This document shows, piece by piece, positions 47,135 to 57,346 of a stretch of DNA of 64,000 nt. Each line of letters opens with the position of its first letter. The stretch's first letter is position 1. This stretch comes from Actinomadura formosensis NBRC 14204 (GTDB taxonomy: Bacteria > Actinomycetota > Actinomycetes > Streptosporangiales > Streptosporangiaceae). A program made the position numbers and the translations under genes. The notes under the pieces are model-generated. The model made no database searches. It was not told where the DNA came from and was given only the letters and a program-made list of their open reading frames with translations. Location of the stretch: NCBI RefSeq assembly GCF_001552155.1, contig NZ_BCQQ01000007.1:1-64000 (forward strand), read 5' to 3'.

Positions 47135-48352
47135 CTACGGAGTTTGCGGCGACCGAGGGGGCGGGCGGTGGGGGCAGTACTCGGCGGTCACGGCCTGGGC
47201 GGTGAGCTGGACCTGGTTGACGGCGTCGGTGGTGAAGACGAACGACATCGTGTGCCGTCCGTCGCGCGTGCCGCCCGTCCAGGTCTCCCAGCCGTCCAGG
47301 GTTCCGCCGTTGCCGTACACCTTCACGCCGCAGGGCGGTGTGGCGATGACCGTCCCGAGGCCGTAGCGGAACATGTCGCTGCCGGGATAGGGCTGCGACC
47401 CCGGGACGGGACGGAGCATCGCGCGCAGCAGCCGTCCGGGCAGCAACCGTCCGGCCAGCAAGGCGGAGTCGAACCGGTTGAGATCGCCGGCCGTGGAGAT
47501 CATGTCGCCTGAGGCGCGGGCGAAGGTGGTGTTGACCTCGGTGGTGTCCTTAAGCCGCGCCGGGTCGCCGTTCGCCGGTGTGTACGCGCTCAGGTGCGGG
47601 CCGCGGATCCGCGGGTTCGTGCCGGGAAAGTAGGTGCCGCGCAGGTGGAGCGGCCGGATGATCCGCTTCGTGATCTCGTGCACGTACGTCCGGCCGGTGA
47701 CGCTTTCGATGATCATACCGAGCAGCGCGTAGTCGGTGTCGGAGTACCGCCAGGAGGTGCCGGGCGGAAAGTCGGGCGGGTACTCCAGGCCCGCCTCGGC
47801 CAGTTCCCGCAGCGTGAAGTCGTGCCGTGGGTCTGTTACGGCGATCTCCTCGATGCGGGGGTTGCGCGTGTAGTCGGCGATCCCGCTGGTGTGGTTGAGC
47901 AGCATGCGCACCGTGATCTTGTCGCCCCGGTACCCGTTGCCCTGGACGACACCGGGGATCACCTGATCGACGGTGTCGTCGAGGCGCAGCCGCCGCTCGG
48001 CGACGAGCTGGAGGATCACGGTCGACACGAACGTCTTGGTGATGCTGCCGACCCGGAATCTCATGTCCGCCCGTGGTGGCCGCCGGGTCGTGAGGTCGGC
48101 GACTCCGCTGGACAGGTTCAGGACGCGGCGAGGCGTGCGCGATTGGGCGAGCGCCCCCGGAGCGCCCTGCCGTACGGCCTCGTCCAGGACGCCTTGGAGG
48201 GCCTTCCCCGCCCTGTCGCCACCGGCCTCGCGCGCCCGTTGCGCGGCCGTCGCCGTGCCTCCGGCGATGTTCACCCCGGCGGCGAGAACCACGACCGCGA
48301 AGGCGGCACCCCAGGCCGCCGGACCACCCATGAGCGCTTTCCTGATCAACAT
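47135..48352 (-). CDS. Secreted serine hydrolase (class C beta-lactamase/DD-peptidase fold)
   Basis: A 405-aa protein with an N-terminal signal/anchor (AAWGAAFAVVVLAAGVNIAG). It has the SxxK motif GSITKTFVS (nucleophile serine), the second motif YSDTDYALLGMIIESVTG (Y-x-N position occupied as Y-S-D), and a C-terminal VYGNGGTLDGWETW in the K/H-T-G position. It belongs to the penicillin-binding-protein-like beta-lactamase/esterase family (Streptomyces R61 type). The substitutions make classical beta-lactamase activity doubtful. It is divergent from the methyltransferase pseudogene. Confidence 0.85.
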   Translation of the reverse strand: MLIRKALMGGPAAWGAAFAVVVLAAGVNIAGGTATAAQRAREAGGDRAGKALQGVLDEAVRQGAPGALAQSRTPRRVLNLSSGVADLTTRRPPRADMRFRVGSITKTFVSTVILQLVAERRLRLDDTVDQVIPGVVQGNGYRGDKITVRMLLNHTSGIADYTRNPRIEEIAVTDPRHDFTLRELAEAGLEYPPDFPPGTSWRYSDTDYALLGMIIESVTGRTYVHEITKRIIRPLHLRGTYFPGTNPRIRGPHLSAYTPANGDPARLKDTTEVNTTFARASGDMISTAGDLNRFDSALLAGRLLPGRLLRAMLRPVPGSQPYPGSDMFRYGLGTVIATPPCGVKVYGNGGTLDGWETWTGGTRDGRHTMSFVFTTDAVNQVQLTAQAVTAEYCPHRPPPRSPQTP

Positions 48353-48417
48353 ACCGTCACTCTAGGTGAGCATCTGGTAGCAATATGTCTTCAAAACGAG
48401 AAGGGAGAGTAATCCGG

Positions 48418-49294
48418 GTGGACACCGACCTGCCGAGGACCGGACAAGGACGGCAAGTGAGGGAAATAGCCACGATGGAGGACGTCATACGGCGCCTGGA
48501 CGCGCTGGTCGCACGCTTGTCCGCTGCCGGGTGGTTGACCCAGGGGCGGGTCAAGGCGGCGTTGTATGACGTCCCCCGGCACGTCTTCGTCCCGCCGGTC
48601 GCGTGGACCGGGGAAGGCGATCGGGTGGACAGGAATACCTCTCCCGAGCGCTGGCTTGATCTGGCTTACGGGGACGACGCGATCATTACGCAGGTCGATG
48701 ACGGGCAGACCGATGTCGCCGCCGGGGACGGGCGCTTCACCTCCTCTTGTTCGGCGCCGAGCACCGTGGTGTCCCTGCTGGAGTTGCTCGACATCGAGGC
48801 GGGGCACCGGGTGCTGGACGTCGGCACCGGAACCGGGTGGACGGCCGCCCTGCTCTCCCGGATGGTCGGCGCGGAGAACGTGACCAGCGTGGAGATCGAT
48901 CCGCAGGTATCGGCGCGGGCCGCGGAGAACCTGAAGACCGCGGGGCTGTCTCCCCGGCTGGTCGTGGGTGATGGCGCGGAGGAACGGGAAGGGTTCTTCG
49001 ATCGCGTCCACGCCACGTGCGGGGTGTCGCACGTCCCCTACGCGTGGGTGCGGCAGACGCGGCCGGGTGGGGTCATCGTGACGCCGTACGCTCCTGGGTT
49101 CGCGTCCGCTCATGAACTGCGGCAGGGGACCGGAATCTGTGGGAGGAAGCCGTCGCGGCCTACTTCTGGTGGGTAGGGCGTGGCAGTCCCGGTCGCGAGC
49201 GCTTCGGGCTCACCGTCACGTCGGGGGCGGAGGCCGTGTGGCTCGGCTCCCCGGCCGATCCGATCGGTCCCGCGCGGCGTCCCGGACCGGTGTG
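48418..49294 (+). pseudogene. Decayed protein-L-isoaspartate methyltransferase-like gene
   Basis: From GTG 48418 (GAAGGGAGAG upstream) the frame gives the actinobacterial PCMT-like start DTDLPRTGQGRQVREIATME, VPRHVFVPP, the SAM motif VLDVGTGTGWTAALLS and RPGGVIVTPYAPGFASAHEL. It then runs into unrelated residues and stops at 49176. Another frame just beyond (from about 49126) encodes NLWEEAVAAYFWWVGRGSPG and RERFGLTVTSGAEAVWLGSP, the usual C-terminus of this family, ending at 49294. The middle of the C-terminal region (on the order of 100 residues) is missing and the ends are in different frames. An internal deletion with frameshift is the simplest reading. Confidence 0.7.
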
Positions 49295-49593
49295 AGATAT
49301 GCCCGTAATGGGACGGGACCTTCGGCCCTTGTTCCTCAAGTGGCGCCACGTTTCTGGTGGAAAAGAGACGGCCGCGCGGCGACCGCGTCCCCCACCCCGC
49401 CGAGCACCCCCGCAGAGGGCAGGGCTGCCTCCCCTGCTGGTCGTGGGCGGCGGCGCGGAGGAGCGGAGGGCGGGTGGCTTGATCCATCGTCCGGCCCGGT
49501 GAATCCGGGTGCCGGGGAAGCGGGCAGATGGGACGGCTCGACTACACTTTTATTATTCGTTGCCGTAATCATGCGCGCTTAGGGGTGGGGGTC
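49295..49593. other. Intergenic region before the Fur-like gene
   Basis: About 300 bases with no convincing gene. The last 50 bases (49545-49580) are AT-rich, unlike the flanks (ACACTTTTATTATTCGTTGC), and probably hold the promoter of the Fur-family gene. I see no clear copy of the TCTTGA-N5-TCAAGA operator found before the other fur gene. Confidence 0.5.
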
Positions 49594-50013
49594 ATGACCG
49601 CGTCGCAGAGCACCGCCGAGGAGTTGCGCGGTGTCGGGCTGCGGGTGACGGCCGCCCGCGTCGCTCTGCTGGAGACCGTCCGGCACGGTGACCATCTTGA
49701 GGTCGAGGCGATCGCCAACGGGGTGCGCGATCGGGTGGGTCACATCTCGCTTCAGGCGGTGTACGAGGCGTTGCACGCGCTCACGGCGGCGGGGCTCGTG
49801 CGGCGTATCGAACCGGGCGACAGTCCGGCGCGGTTCGAGGGACGTGTCGGCGACAACCACCATCATCTGGTGTGCCGCAAGTGCGGTGCGATGAAGGACG
49901 TCGACTGCGTCGTGGGGCACGCGCCCTGCCTGGAGCCGGTGGACGAGGCCGGTTACCTGGTCGATGAGGCCGAGGTCACGTTCTGGGGGCTGTGCCCGCA
50001 GTGCCGTCCGTGA
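49594..50013 (+). CDS. Fur-family regulator, FurA-like paralogue
   Basis: A 139-aa metalloregulator. The winged helix has GLRVTAARVALLETVRHGDH and ISLQAVYEALHALTAAGLVR. GDNHHHLVCRKCGAMKDVDC carries the regulatory histidines and first CxxC; CPQC near the end is the second zinc pair. It is FurA/CatR-like and similar throughout to the FurA at 52312. It is convergent with katG, with a terminator between. ATG 49594 follows GGGGTGGGGG. The two Fur proteins on either side of katG may cross-regulate. Confidence 0.88.
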   Translation: MTASQSTAEELRGVGLRVTAARVALLETVRHGDHLEVEAIANGVRDRVGHISLQAVYEALHALTAAGLVRRIEPGDSPARFEGRVGDNHHHLVCRKCGAMKDVDCVVGHAPCLEPVDEAGYLVDEAEVTFWGLCPQCRP

Positions 50014-50021
50014 GGGACGGC

Positions 50022-50054
50022 GTCCGGGCCGGCCCGGAGTGAGCCGGCCCGGAC
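50022..50054. terminator. Bidirectional terminator between fur-like gene and katG
   Basis: A perfect 12-bp stem GTCCGGGCCGGC / GCCGGCCCGGAC with a 9-base loop, located between two convergent stops. Confidence 0.75.
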
Positions 50055-50061
50055 GGAGCGG

Positions 50062-52311
<2,250 letters not shown>

Positions 52312-52749
52312 TCAGGTGGAACAGCCGGGGCACAGGCCCCAGTAGACGACCTCGGCCTCGTCGATCGAGAAGCCTCGATCGTCGGACGCGGTCAGGCAGG
52401 GGGCTTCGCCGGTGGCGCAGTCGACGTCGGCGATGACGCCGCACGACCGGCACACGACGTGGTGGTGGTTGTCTCCGGTCCGGGACTCGTAGCGGGCCAC
52501 GGACCCGGACGGCTGGATGCGCCGCACCAGACCCGCCGCCGCCAGCACGCGCAGCGAGTCGTACACGGCCTGGTGGGACACCTTCGGCAGGTGCCCGCGC
52601 ACGGCCCGGATGATCGAGTCCGTGTCCGCGTGCGGATGCGCGTGCACCGCGCTCAGCACCGCGACCCGCGGACGGGTCACCCGCAAAGCGGCCCCGCGCA
52701 GCATCTCCCGGAACTCCATGGGCGTCGCCACGCAGACAGAGTCGCCCAT
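52312..52749 (-). CDS. furA: FurA/CatR-type peroxide-responsive repressor
   Basis: A 145-aa Fur-family protein: ALRVTRPRVAVLSAVHAHPH, KVSHQAVYDSLRVLAAAGLV, GDNHHHVVCRSCGVIADVDC (first CxxC) and YWGLCPGCS (second CxxC). The order furA-katG and the strong similarity to actinobacterial FurA/CatR support a repressor of the catalase operon that is inactivated by peroxide. The ATG at 52749 lies only two bases from the operator at 52752, which suggests a leaderless mRNA; Met at 52719 is the alternative start. Confidence 0.93.
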   Translation of the reverse strand: MGDSVCVATPMEFREMLRGAALRVTRPRVAVLSAVHAHPHADTDSIIRAVRGHLPKVSHQAVYDSLRVLAAAGLVRRIQPSGSVARYESRTGDNHHHVVCRSCGVIADVDCATGEAPCLTASDDRGFSIDEAEVVYWGLCPGCST

Positions 52750-52751
52750 TT

Positions 52752-52768
52752 TCTTGAATCAGTCAAGA
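52752..52768. promoter_or_regulatory. FurA/CatR operator
   Basis: TCTTGA-ATCAG-TCAAGA, a perfect 6-5-6 inverted repeat in an AT-rich patch immediately upstream of the furA start. It resembles the TTGACT...TTCAAGA-type sites before actinobacterial furA/furS genes and would give autoregulation of furA-katG. Confidence 0.8.
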
Positions 52769-52912
52769 TAAAGAGAGTCCCAAGTCTGAGCCGGGCGACG
52801 AGGCCCGTCCCGGCGGGCGACGCGTCCTGCCGGTGCGTGACCCCGACTCCGGTGAAAGACCTCCTTTCGCAGGAAGGAGGTGCAAATTGGGGCGTTTCAC
52901 TAGGATGCTCCC

Positions 52913-54157
52913 GTGCGCGAAGATCAGAAGGTCCTGGACGACGGCGTGCTGACCGCGCCCCCGCTCCCGGCGGACGACGGGCCGCTCGACGAGCCGCTCG
53001 CCGGCCCGGCGAGCGAGGACGACCCCGCCGAACCGGCCGGAAAGCGCAACCCGGTCCCCGCGGCCGATCCCGCCCCGGTGCGCGCGTTCGGGCAGGACGT
53101 CGAGCGCCTCACCGGGCTGGTGACGCAGCTCGCCACGCTCGCCGCGACGCTGGGCGACCGGCTGGACGGCGAGGTCCGCGGCGCCCTGGACAGCGCCGAG
53201 CAGGCATTGGCCGAGGCGCGCGGTGCGCGGGAGCGGTCCACCGAGGCGGACGCGCGGGCCGAGGAGGCCGAGACCCGCGCCGAGGCGGCCCGGCAGGAGG
53301 CGGCCAAGGCGCGCGAAGAGCTGGAGAAGGGGCTCGCCACCGCGAAGGCGAGCGTCGCCGCGGCGCAGGAGAGCGAGGCCAACGCGTGGAAGGAGGCCGG
53401 CGCCCACCAGCAGGCCCGTGCCACGGCCGCGAACGAGGCCGCCCACGCCGAAGGGCTCCGCAAGCGCGCCGAGATGGCCTGGGGCACCGAGCACCAGGCC
53501 CGCAACGACGCCGAGCGGGAACGCGACGACCTCGCGGTGCGGCTGTCCGCCGAGCAGAGCGCGCTGGCCGCCGCCCGCTCCGATCTCGCGGACGTGAAGT
53601 CCGAGCTGGCGGAGGCCCGGTCCCGGCTGGATGACGCCGCCGAGGCCGAGCGGCGGCTGCGGGCCGAGCTGAGCGTCGTCCAGGGCGAGGTCGCGGGGCT
53701 GACCGTGGAGCGGAACGCCGCCGCGGCCAGGGCCGAGGAGTACATCGAACGCGCCAAGCGCGCCGAGCAGCTCGCCGACTCCGCGGAGGACCGCATCCTC
53801 GCCGCGATGACGCGCGCCGACCGGGCCGAGCAGCGCGCGGACGACGCCGAGGTCCGCATCAACCGGGACGCCGCCACCGTCCGCGCCCTGCAGGACACCG
53901 TCCGCTCGGCGCTGGACCTGCCGTCCGTCGAGGACCTCGGCGAGGGCCGCCGCGGGATCCGGGTCGGCGAGACCGGCTCGGTGATCACCCAGCCCGGCGG
54001 GCTGATCGGTGTCGAGCAGATGCCCGACTTCATGGACGGTGAGCTGGCCGCCCGGTTCGCCCGCGCGCTGCTGGCCGTCCGCGTCCACCAGGCGACCCGG
54101 CGCGCCGTCCCGGACGAGCCCGTCGAAGAGGCCACGGACGTCTCCTTCGAGGCGTAG
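52913..54157 (+). CDS. Long coiled-coil protein of unknown function
   Basis: A 414-aa protein. Residues 1-60 are acidic and proline-rich (likely disordered). Residues about 60-330 are an almost unbroken Ala/Glu/Arg coiled coil with heptads (ALDSAEQALAEARGARERST, ARSDLADVKSELAEARSRLD, RADRAEQRADDAEVRINRDA). A short conserved-looking tail follows: GIRVGETGSVITQPGGLIGV and MDGELAARFARALLAVRVHQ. No signal or membrane segment. It may be a cytoskeletal, partition-associated or replication-associated filament protein; I do not recognise the family. GTG start, preceded by a short AT-poor gap from furA. Confidence 0.75.
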   Translation: MREDQKVLDDGVLTAPPLPADDGPLDEPLAGPASEDDPAEPAGKRNPVPAADPAPVRAFGQDVERLTGLVTQLATLAATLGDRLDGEVRGALDSAEQALAEARGARERSTEADARAEEAETRAEAARQEAAKAREELEKGLATAKASVAAAQESEANAWKEAGAHQQARATAANEAAHAEGLRKRAEMAWGTEHQARNDAERERDDLAVRLSAEQSALAAARSDLADVKSELAEARSRLDDAAEAERRLRAELSVVQGEVAGLTVERNAAAARAEEYIERAKRAEQLADSAEDRILAAMTRADRAEQRADDAEVRINRDAATVRALQDTVRSALDLPSVEDLGEGRRGIRVGETGSVITQPGGLIGVEQMPDFMDGELAARFARALLAVRVHQATRRAVPDEPVEEATDVSFEA

Positions 54158-54350
54158 GGGATTCATCGGCGCGGGGGCCGTCTCCGCTGGTCCTCGCGGT
54201 GAGCCGGAAAAACACCCGTTTTATATGCCTCGGTGGCATCTTCCGGCACCGCTGTCCCGGAAAGGCCAAGATCAATGCACGCATCGCATTGCCCATTACT
54301 CAGCGCAGGTGAATGATTGCGGTGCGCTTCCGAATTCAAGTGGTGATGCA

Positions 54351-54743
54351 GTGACCGTGGAAATGGAACGGCTGGGTGAACCATTCGGTTTCACCGGCGA
54401 CGGCGACGGTGGCCGGCGGGCCCGCCGGCTCGTCCGCGAGCGGGCCGCCAAGGTCGTCGCGGACGAGCGGCTCCTCGACGACATCGAGCTGATGACGGCC
54501 GAGGGCGTCGCGAACGCCGTCCTGCACGGATCCGGGCTCATCACGGTGACCGTCTCGGCCAAAGGCCGGCGGCTGCACGTCGAGGTCACCGACGGCGGCC
54601 CCGCCCACGGCGGCTCCGACGGCCTCCCCCGCCTCGACCACGGCCGCGGCCTCACCGTCATCGACACGCTGGCCGACGCATGGGGATTCGAGCAGTCCCC
54701 CGGCCGCACCCGCCTCTGGTTCACCGTGACCCCCGGACGGTAA
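54351..54743 (+). CDS. HATPase_c_2-type anti-sigma/ATP-binding protein
   Basis: A 130-aa GHKL-fold protein: ELMTAEGVANAVLHGSGLIT (N box with Glu/Asn), LHVEVTDGGPAHGG (G1), and DHGRGLTVIDTLADAWGFEQ (G2), ending in RTRLWFTVTPGR. It is typical of the many RsbW-like single-domain ATPases of actinomycetes. The GTG at 54351 is chosen because the upstream frame is AT-richer and not coding-like. No sigma or anti-anti-sigma partner lies next to it. Confidence 0.82.
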   Translation: MTVEMERLGEPFGFTGDGDGGRRARRLVRERAAKVVADERLLDDIELMTAEGVANAVLHGSGLITVTVSAKGRRLHVEVTDGGPAHGGSDGLPRLDHGRGLTVIDTLADAWGFEQSPGRTRLWFTVTPGR

Positions 54744-54747
54744 GGGG

Positions 54748-54764
54748 CCGCGGCGACGCCGCGG
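54748..54764 (+). terminator. Small hairpin after the HATPase gene
   Basis: A 7-bp stem CCGCGGC / GCCGCGG with a 3-base loop, starting four bases after the stop codon. Moderate candidate for termination. Confidence 0.4.
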
Positions 54765-54815
54765 GATGGCGCGCCCAGGATTGAAATCTTTCCAGCCGGA
54801 TAGGCTGAACTCACC

Positions 54816-55427
54816 ATGAAGGGCAGTGCTGGGCTGCGCGAACACCAGGGCGGGCTGCGCGAGCGCAAGAAAGAGGCGACGCGCCGTGCCCTGCACGAGG
54901 CCGCGATGCGCCTCACCGCCGAACACGGCCTGGGCGAGGTCACCGTCGAGGCCATCGCGGACGCCGCGGGCGTCTCCCGCCGCACGTTCTCCAACTACTT
55001 CGGCGGCAAGGAGGAGGCGCTCCTCTACGGCGGCGAGCAGCGGATGCGCTCCCTGCTGGAGACGTTCGAGGGCCGGCCGCACGACGAATCGTCCTGGACG
55101 GCGCTGCGCGCGTCCTTCGACATCGTCCACGAGCAGTTCGGCGACCTGGACCCGCGGTGGGTGGCGCAGGTCCGGCTCGCCCGCAGCCATCCGTCCGTGC
55201 TGGCCTGGCAGCTCGCGCACGACGCCGAGTCCGAACGCGTCCTCGCCGGGCTGATCGCCGCCCGGGAGGGGCTCCCGTCCACCGTCCTGCGGCCCCGCGT
55301 CATCGCGGGCGCGTTCGTCACCGCGCTGCGCGTCGCGTCCCAGAGCTGGATCGACGAGCGGCCCGCCCGCCCGATGGCCGAGATCGTCGCGGAGGCGCTC
55401 ACGGAGGTCGCCCGCGAGTTCCGCTGA
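54816..55427 (+). CDS. TetR-family transcriptional regulator
   Basis: A 203-aa regulator. The DNA-binding domain (about 15-65) has RERKKEATRRALHEAAMRLT, HGLGEVTVEAIADAAGVSRR and TFSNYFGGKEEALLYGG. The C-terminal domain resembles the TetR_C17/MftR type (RPRVIAGAFVTALRVASQSW). Its target is not evident. It stands alone between the HATPase and the MarR gene on the same strand. Confidence 0.87.
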   Translation: MKGSAGLREHQGGLRERKKEATRRALHEAAMRLTAEHGLGEVTVEAIADAAGVSRRTFSNYFGGKEEALLYGGEQRMRSLLETFEGRPHDESSWTALRASFDIVHEQFGDLDPRWVAQVRLARSHPSVLAWQLAHDAESERVLAGLIAAREGLPSTVLRPRVIAGAFVTALRVASQSWIDERPARPMAEIVAEALTEVAREFR

Positions 55428-55502
55428 GGCGTGCTCACGGCAGAACTCCCGCCCCGACCGGGTTAAATGGTCAAACCATGAATCGGATTCGAGGTGCGGA
55501 CG

Positions 55503-56039
55503 ATGAGCGCGGACGGTGACCGGGACGATCCCGATTTCTGGTCGTTCGTCGACCTCGCGGGGCGGCGGCTGGCCGAGGAGTTCGGCTTCCCGGACCGGCT
55601 CGCGACCCGGCTGCTGCTGACGCTGAACCGGGCCTCGGCGATCGTCACCTACGACCTGGAGTCGACCGTGCACCGGCCGCGCGGGCACTCCTGGGCGGGC
55701 TTCCGGCTGCTGTTCGTGACCTGGCTCGCCGGGCCGCTGGAGCCGGGACGCGCCGCCACGCTGGCCGGGATGAGCCGCGCCGCGGTGTCCAACCTGGCCA
55801 AGACGCTGATCGCGGACGGGATGATGGTCCGCACCCCGGGCGAGCGCGACGGCCGGTCGGTGATCTTGTCGCTGACCGAGCGGGGGCACAGGGCAATGCT
55901 GGAGATCTTCGCCGGGCAGCACGAGCGCGAGCGGCAGTGGGCGGGCGCGCTGACCGAGACCGAGCAGCAGATGCTGATCATGCTGCTGGACAAGCTCATC
56001 GCCGGACGCGACCGCTTCGACGTGCGGGAACGGAGCTGA
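55503..56039 (+). CDS. MarR-family transcriptional regulator
   Basis: A 178-aa winged-helix regulator: HSWAGFRLLFVTWLAGPLEP, GMSRAAVSNLAKTLIADGMM and VRTPGERDGRSVILSLTERG are the recognition helix and wing. GAGGTG lies seven bases before ATG 55503. It precedes hmgA on the same strand by 101 bases, and a TTAA-type repeat lies between. It is likely the repressor of the homogentisate genes, responding to an aromatic intermediate. Confidence 0.88.
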   Translation: MSADGDRDDPDFWSFVDLAGRRLAEEFGFPDRLATRLLLTLNRASAIVTYDLESTVHRPRGHSWAGFRLLFVTWLAGPLEPGRAATLAGMSRAAVSNLAKTLIADGMMVRTPGERDGRSVILSLTERGHRAMLEIFAGQHERERQWAGALTETEQQMLIMLLDKLIAGRDRFDVRERS

Positions 56040-56107
56040 CCCGCGCCGCGGTGACCGGGTCAGGCCCTTCCCTGGGCGGCAGAAGCGTCGTAGTGTCGGC
56101 AGAAAAT

Positions 56108-56122
56108 AGTTAATGCGTTAAT
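56108..56122. promoter_or_regulatory. Candidate MarR operator before hmgA
   Basis: AGTTAATGCGTTAAT contains GTTAAT twice, separated by GC, and TTAA-N4-TTAA symmetry. It is the only AT-rich element in the gap, about 20 bases upstream of the hmgA start. It fits a MarR-type site overlapping the promoter. Confidence 0.5.
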
Positions 56123-56140
56123 CATCGGAGGCGATGGACC

Positions 56141-57346
56141 ATGGCCCACTACCGCCGGGTCGGCCACGTGCCGCCGAAGCGCCACACCCAGCATCGTCAC
56201 ATCGGCCACGGGGACGGCGAGGAGCGGCTCTACTTCGAGGAACTGATGGGCGAGGAGGGCTTCTCCTCCGACTCGTCCCTCCTGTACCACCGGGAGATCC
56301 CGTCCGCGATCGTGGACTCCCGGGCCTGGGACGTCCCGGACGTGACGACGACCCCCAACCACCCCCTCAAGCCGCGTCACCTGAAGCTGCACGAACTGTT
56401 CCCCAAGGAGACGTGGGCCGACACCGACGCCGTCACCGGACGCCGGGTGATCCTCGGCAACGGCGACGTCCGGCTGTCGTACGTCGTCTCCGCCGCCGGC
56501 TCGCCGCTGTACCGCAACGCGACCGGCGACGAGATCGTCTACATCGAGTCGGGCACGGCCACGGTCGAGACCGTCTTCGGCACGCTGGACGCCGAGCAGG
56601 GCGACTACGTCGTCATCCCGACGTCCACCACGCACCGCTGGCTGCCGACCGGCGACCAGCCCCTGCGCGCCTACGCGATCGAGGCGACCGGCCACGTCGC
56701 GCCGCCGAAGCGCTACCTGTCGCGCTACGGCCAGTTCCTGGAGCACGCCCCGTACTGCGAACGCGACCTGCACGGCCCCGGCGACCCCCTCCTGTCGGAC
56801 GAGACCGACGTCGAGGTCCTGGTCAAGCACCGCACCTCGCGCGGCATCGTCGGCACGCGCCTGACGTACGCGCGGCACCCGTTCGACGTGGTCGGCTGGG
56901 ACGGCTGCCTGTACCCGTTCACGTTCAGCGTCCACGACTTCGAGCCGATCACCGGCCGCGTCCACCAGCCGCCGCCCGTCCACCAGGTGTTCGAGGGGCC
57001 GGGCTTCGTCGTGTGCAACTTCGTGCCGCGGAAGGTCGACTACCACCCGCTGTCGATCCCGGTGCCCTACTACCACTCGAACGTCGACTCCGACGAGATC
57101 ATGTTCTACTGCGGCGGGAACTACGAGGCGCGCAGGGGCTCCGGCATCGGCCAGGGCTCGGTCTCCGTGCATCCCGGCGGGCTCGCGCACGGCCCGCAGC
57201 CCGGCGCCTACGAGCGCAGCGTCGGCGTCGAGTTCTTCGACGAACTGGCCGTCATGGTCGACACGTTCCGCCCGCTCGAACTCGGCGAGGGCGGGCTGGC
57301 CTGCGAGGACGAGGCGTACGCCTGGACGTGGGCGGGGCGGCGATGA
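56141..57346 (+). CDS. hmgA: Homogentisate 1,2-dioxygenase
   Basis: A 401-aa non-haem iron dioxygenase of tyrosine/phenylalanine breakdown; it opens homogentisate to maleylacetoacetate. Conserved segments are GHVPPKRHTQHR, EIVYIESGTATVETVFGTLD, DYVVIPTSTTHRWLP and the C-terminal iron site region DYHPLSIPVPYYHSNVDSDE, with YCGGNYEARRGSGIGQGSVS and HPGGLAHGPQPG. Length fits actinobacterial members, shorter than the human enzyme. GGAGGCG precedes it. It is the first gene of an ATGA-coupled operon with an unknown protein and fahA. Confidence 0.93.
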   Translation: MAHYRRVGHVPPKRHTQHRHIGHGDGEERLYFEELMGEEGFSSDSSLLYHREIPSAIVDSRAWDVPDVTTTPNHPLKPRHLKLHELFPKETWADTDAVTGRRVILGNGDVRLSYVVSAAGSPLYRNATGDEIVYIESGTATVETVFGTLDAEQGDYVVIPTSTTHRWLPTGDQPLRAYAIEATGHVAPPKRYLSRYGQFLEHAPYCERDLHGPGDPLLSDETDVEVLVKHRTSRGIVGTRLTYARHPFDVVGWDGCLYPFTFSVHDFEPITGRVHQPPPVHQVFEGPGFVVCNFVPRKVDYHPLSIPVPYYHSNVDSDEIMFYCGGNYEARRGSGIGQGSVSVHPGGLAHGPQPGAYERSVGVEFFDELAVMVDTFRPLELGEGGLACEDEAYAWTWAGRR

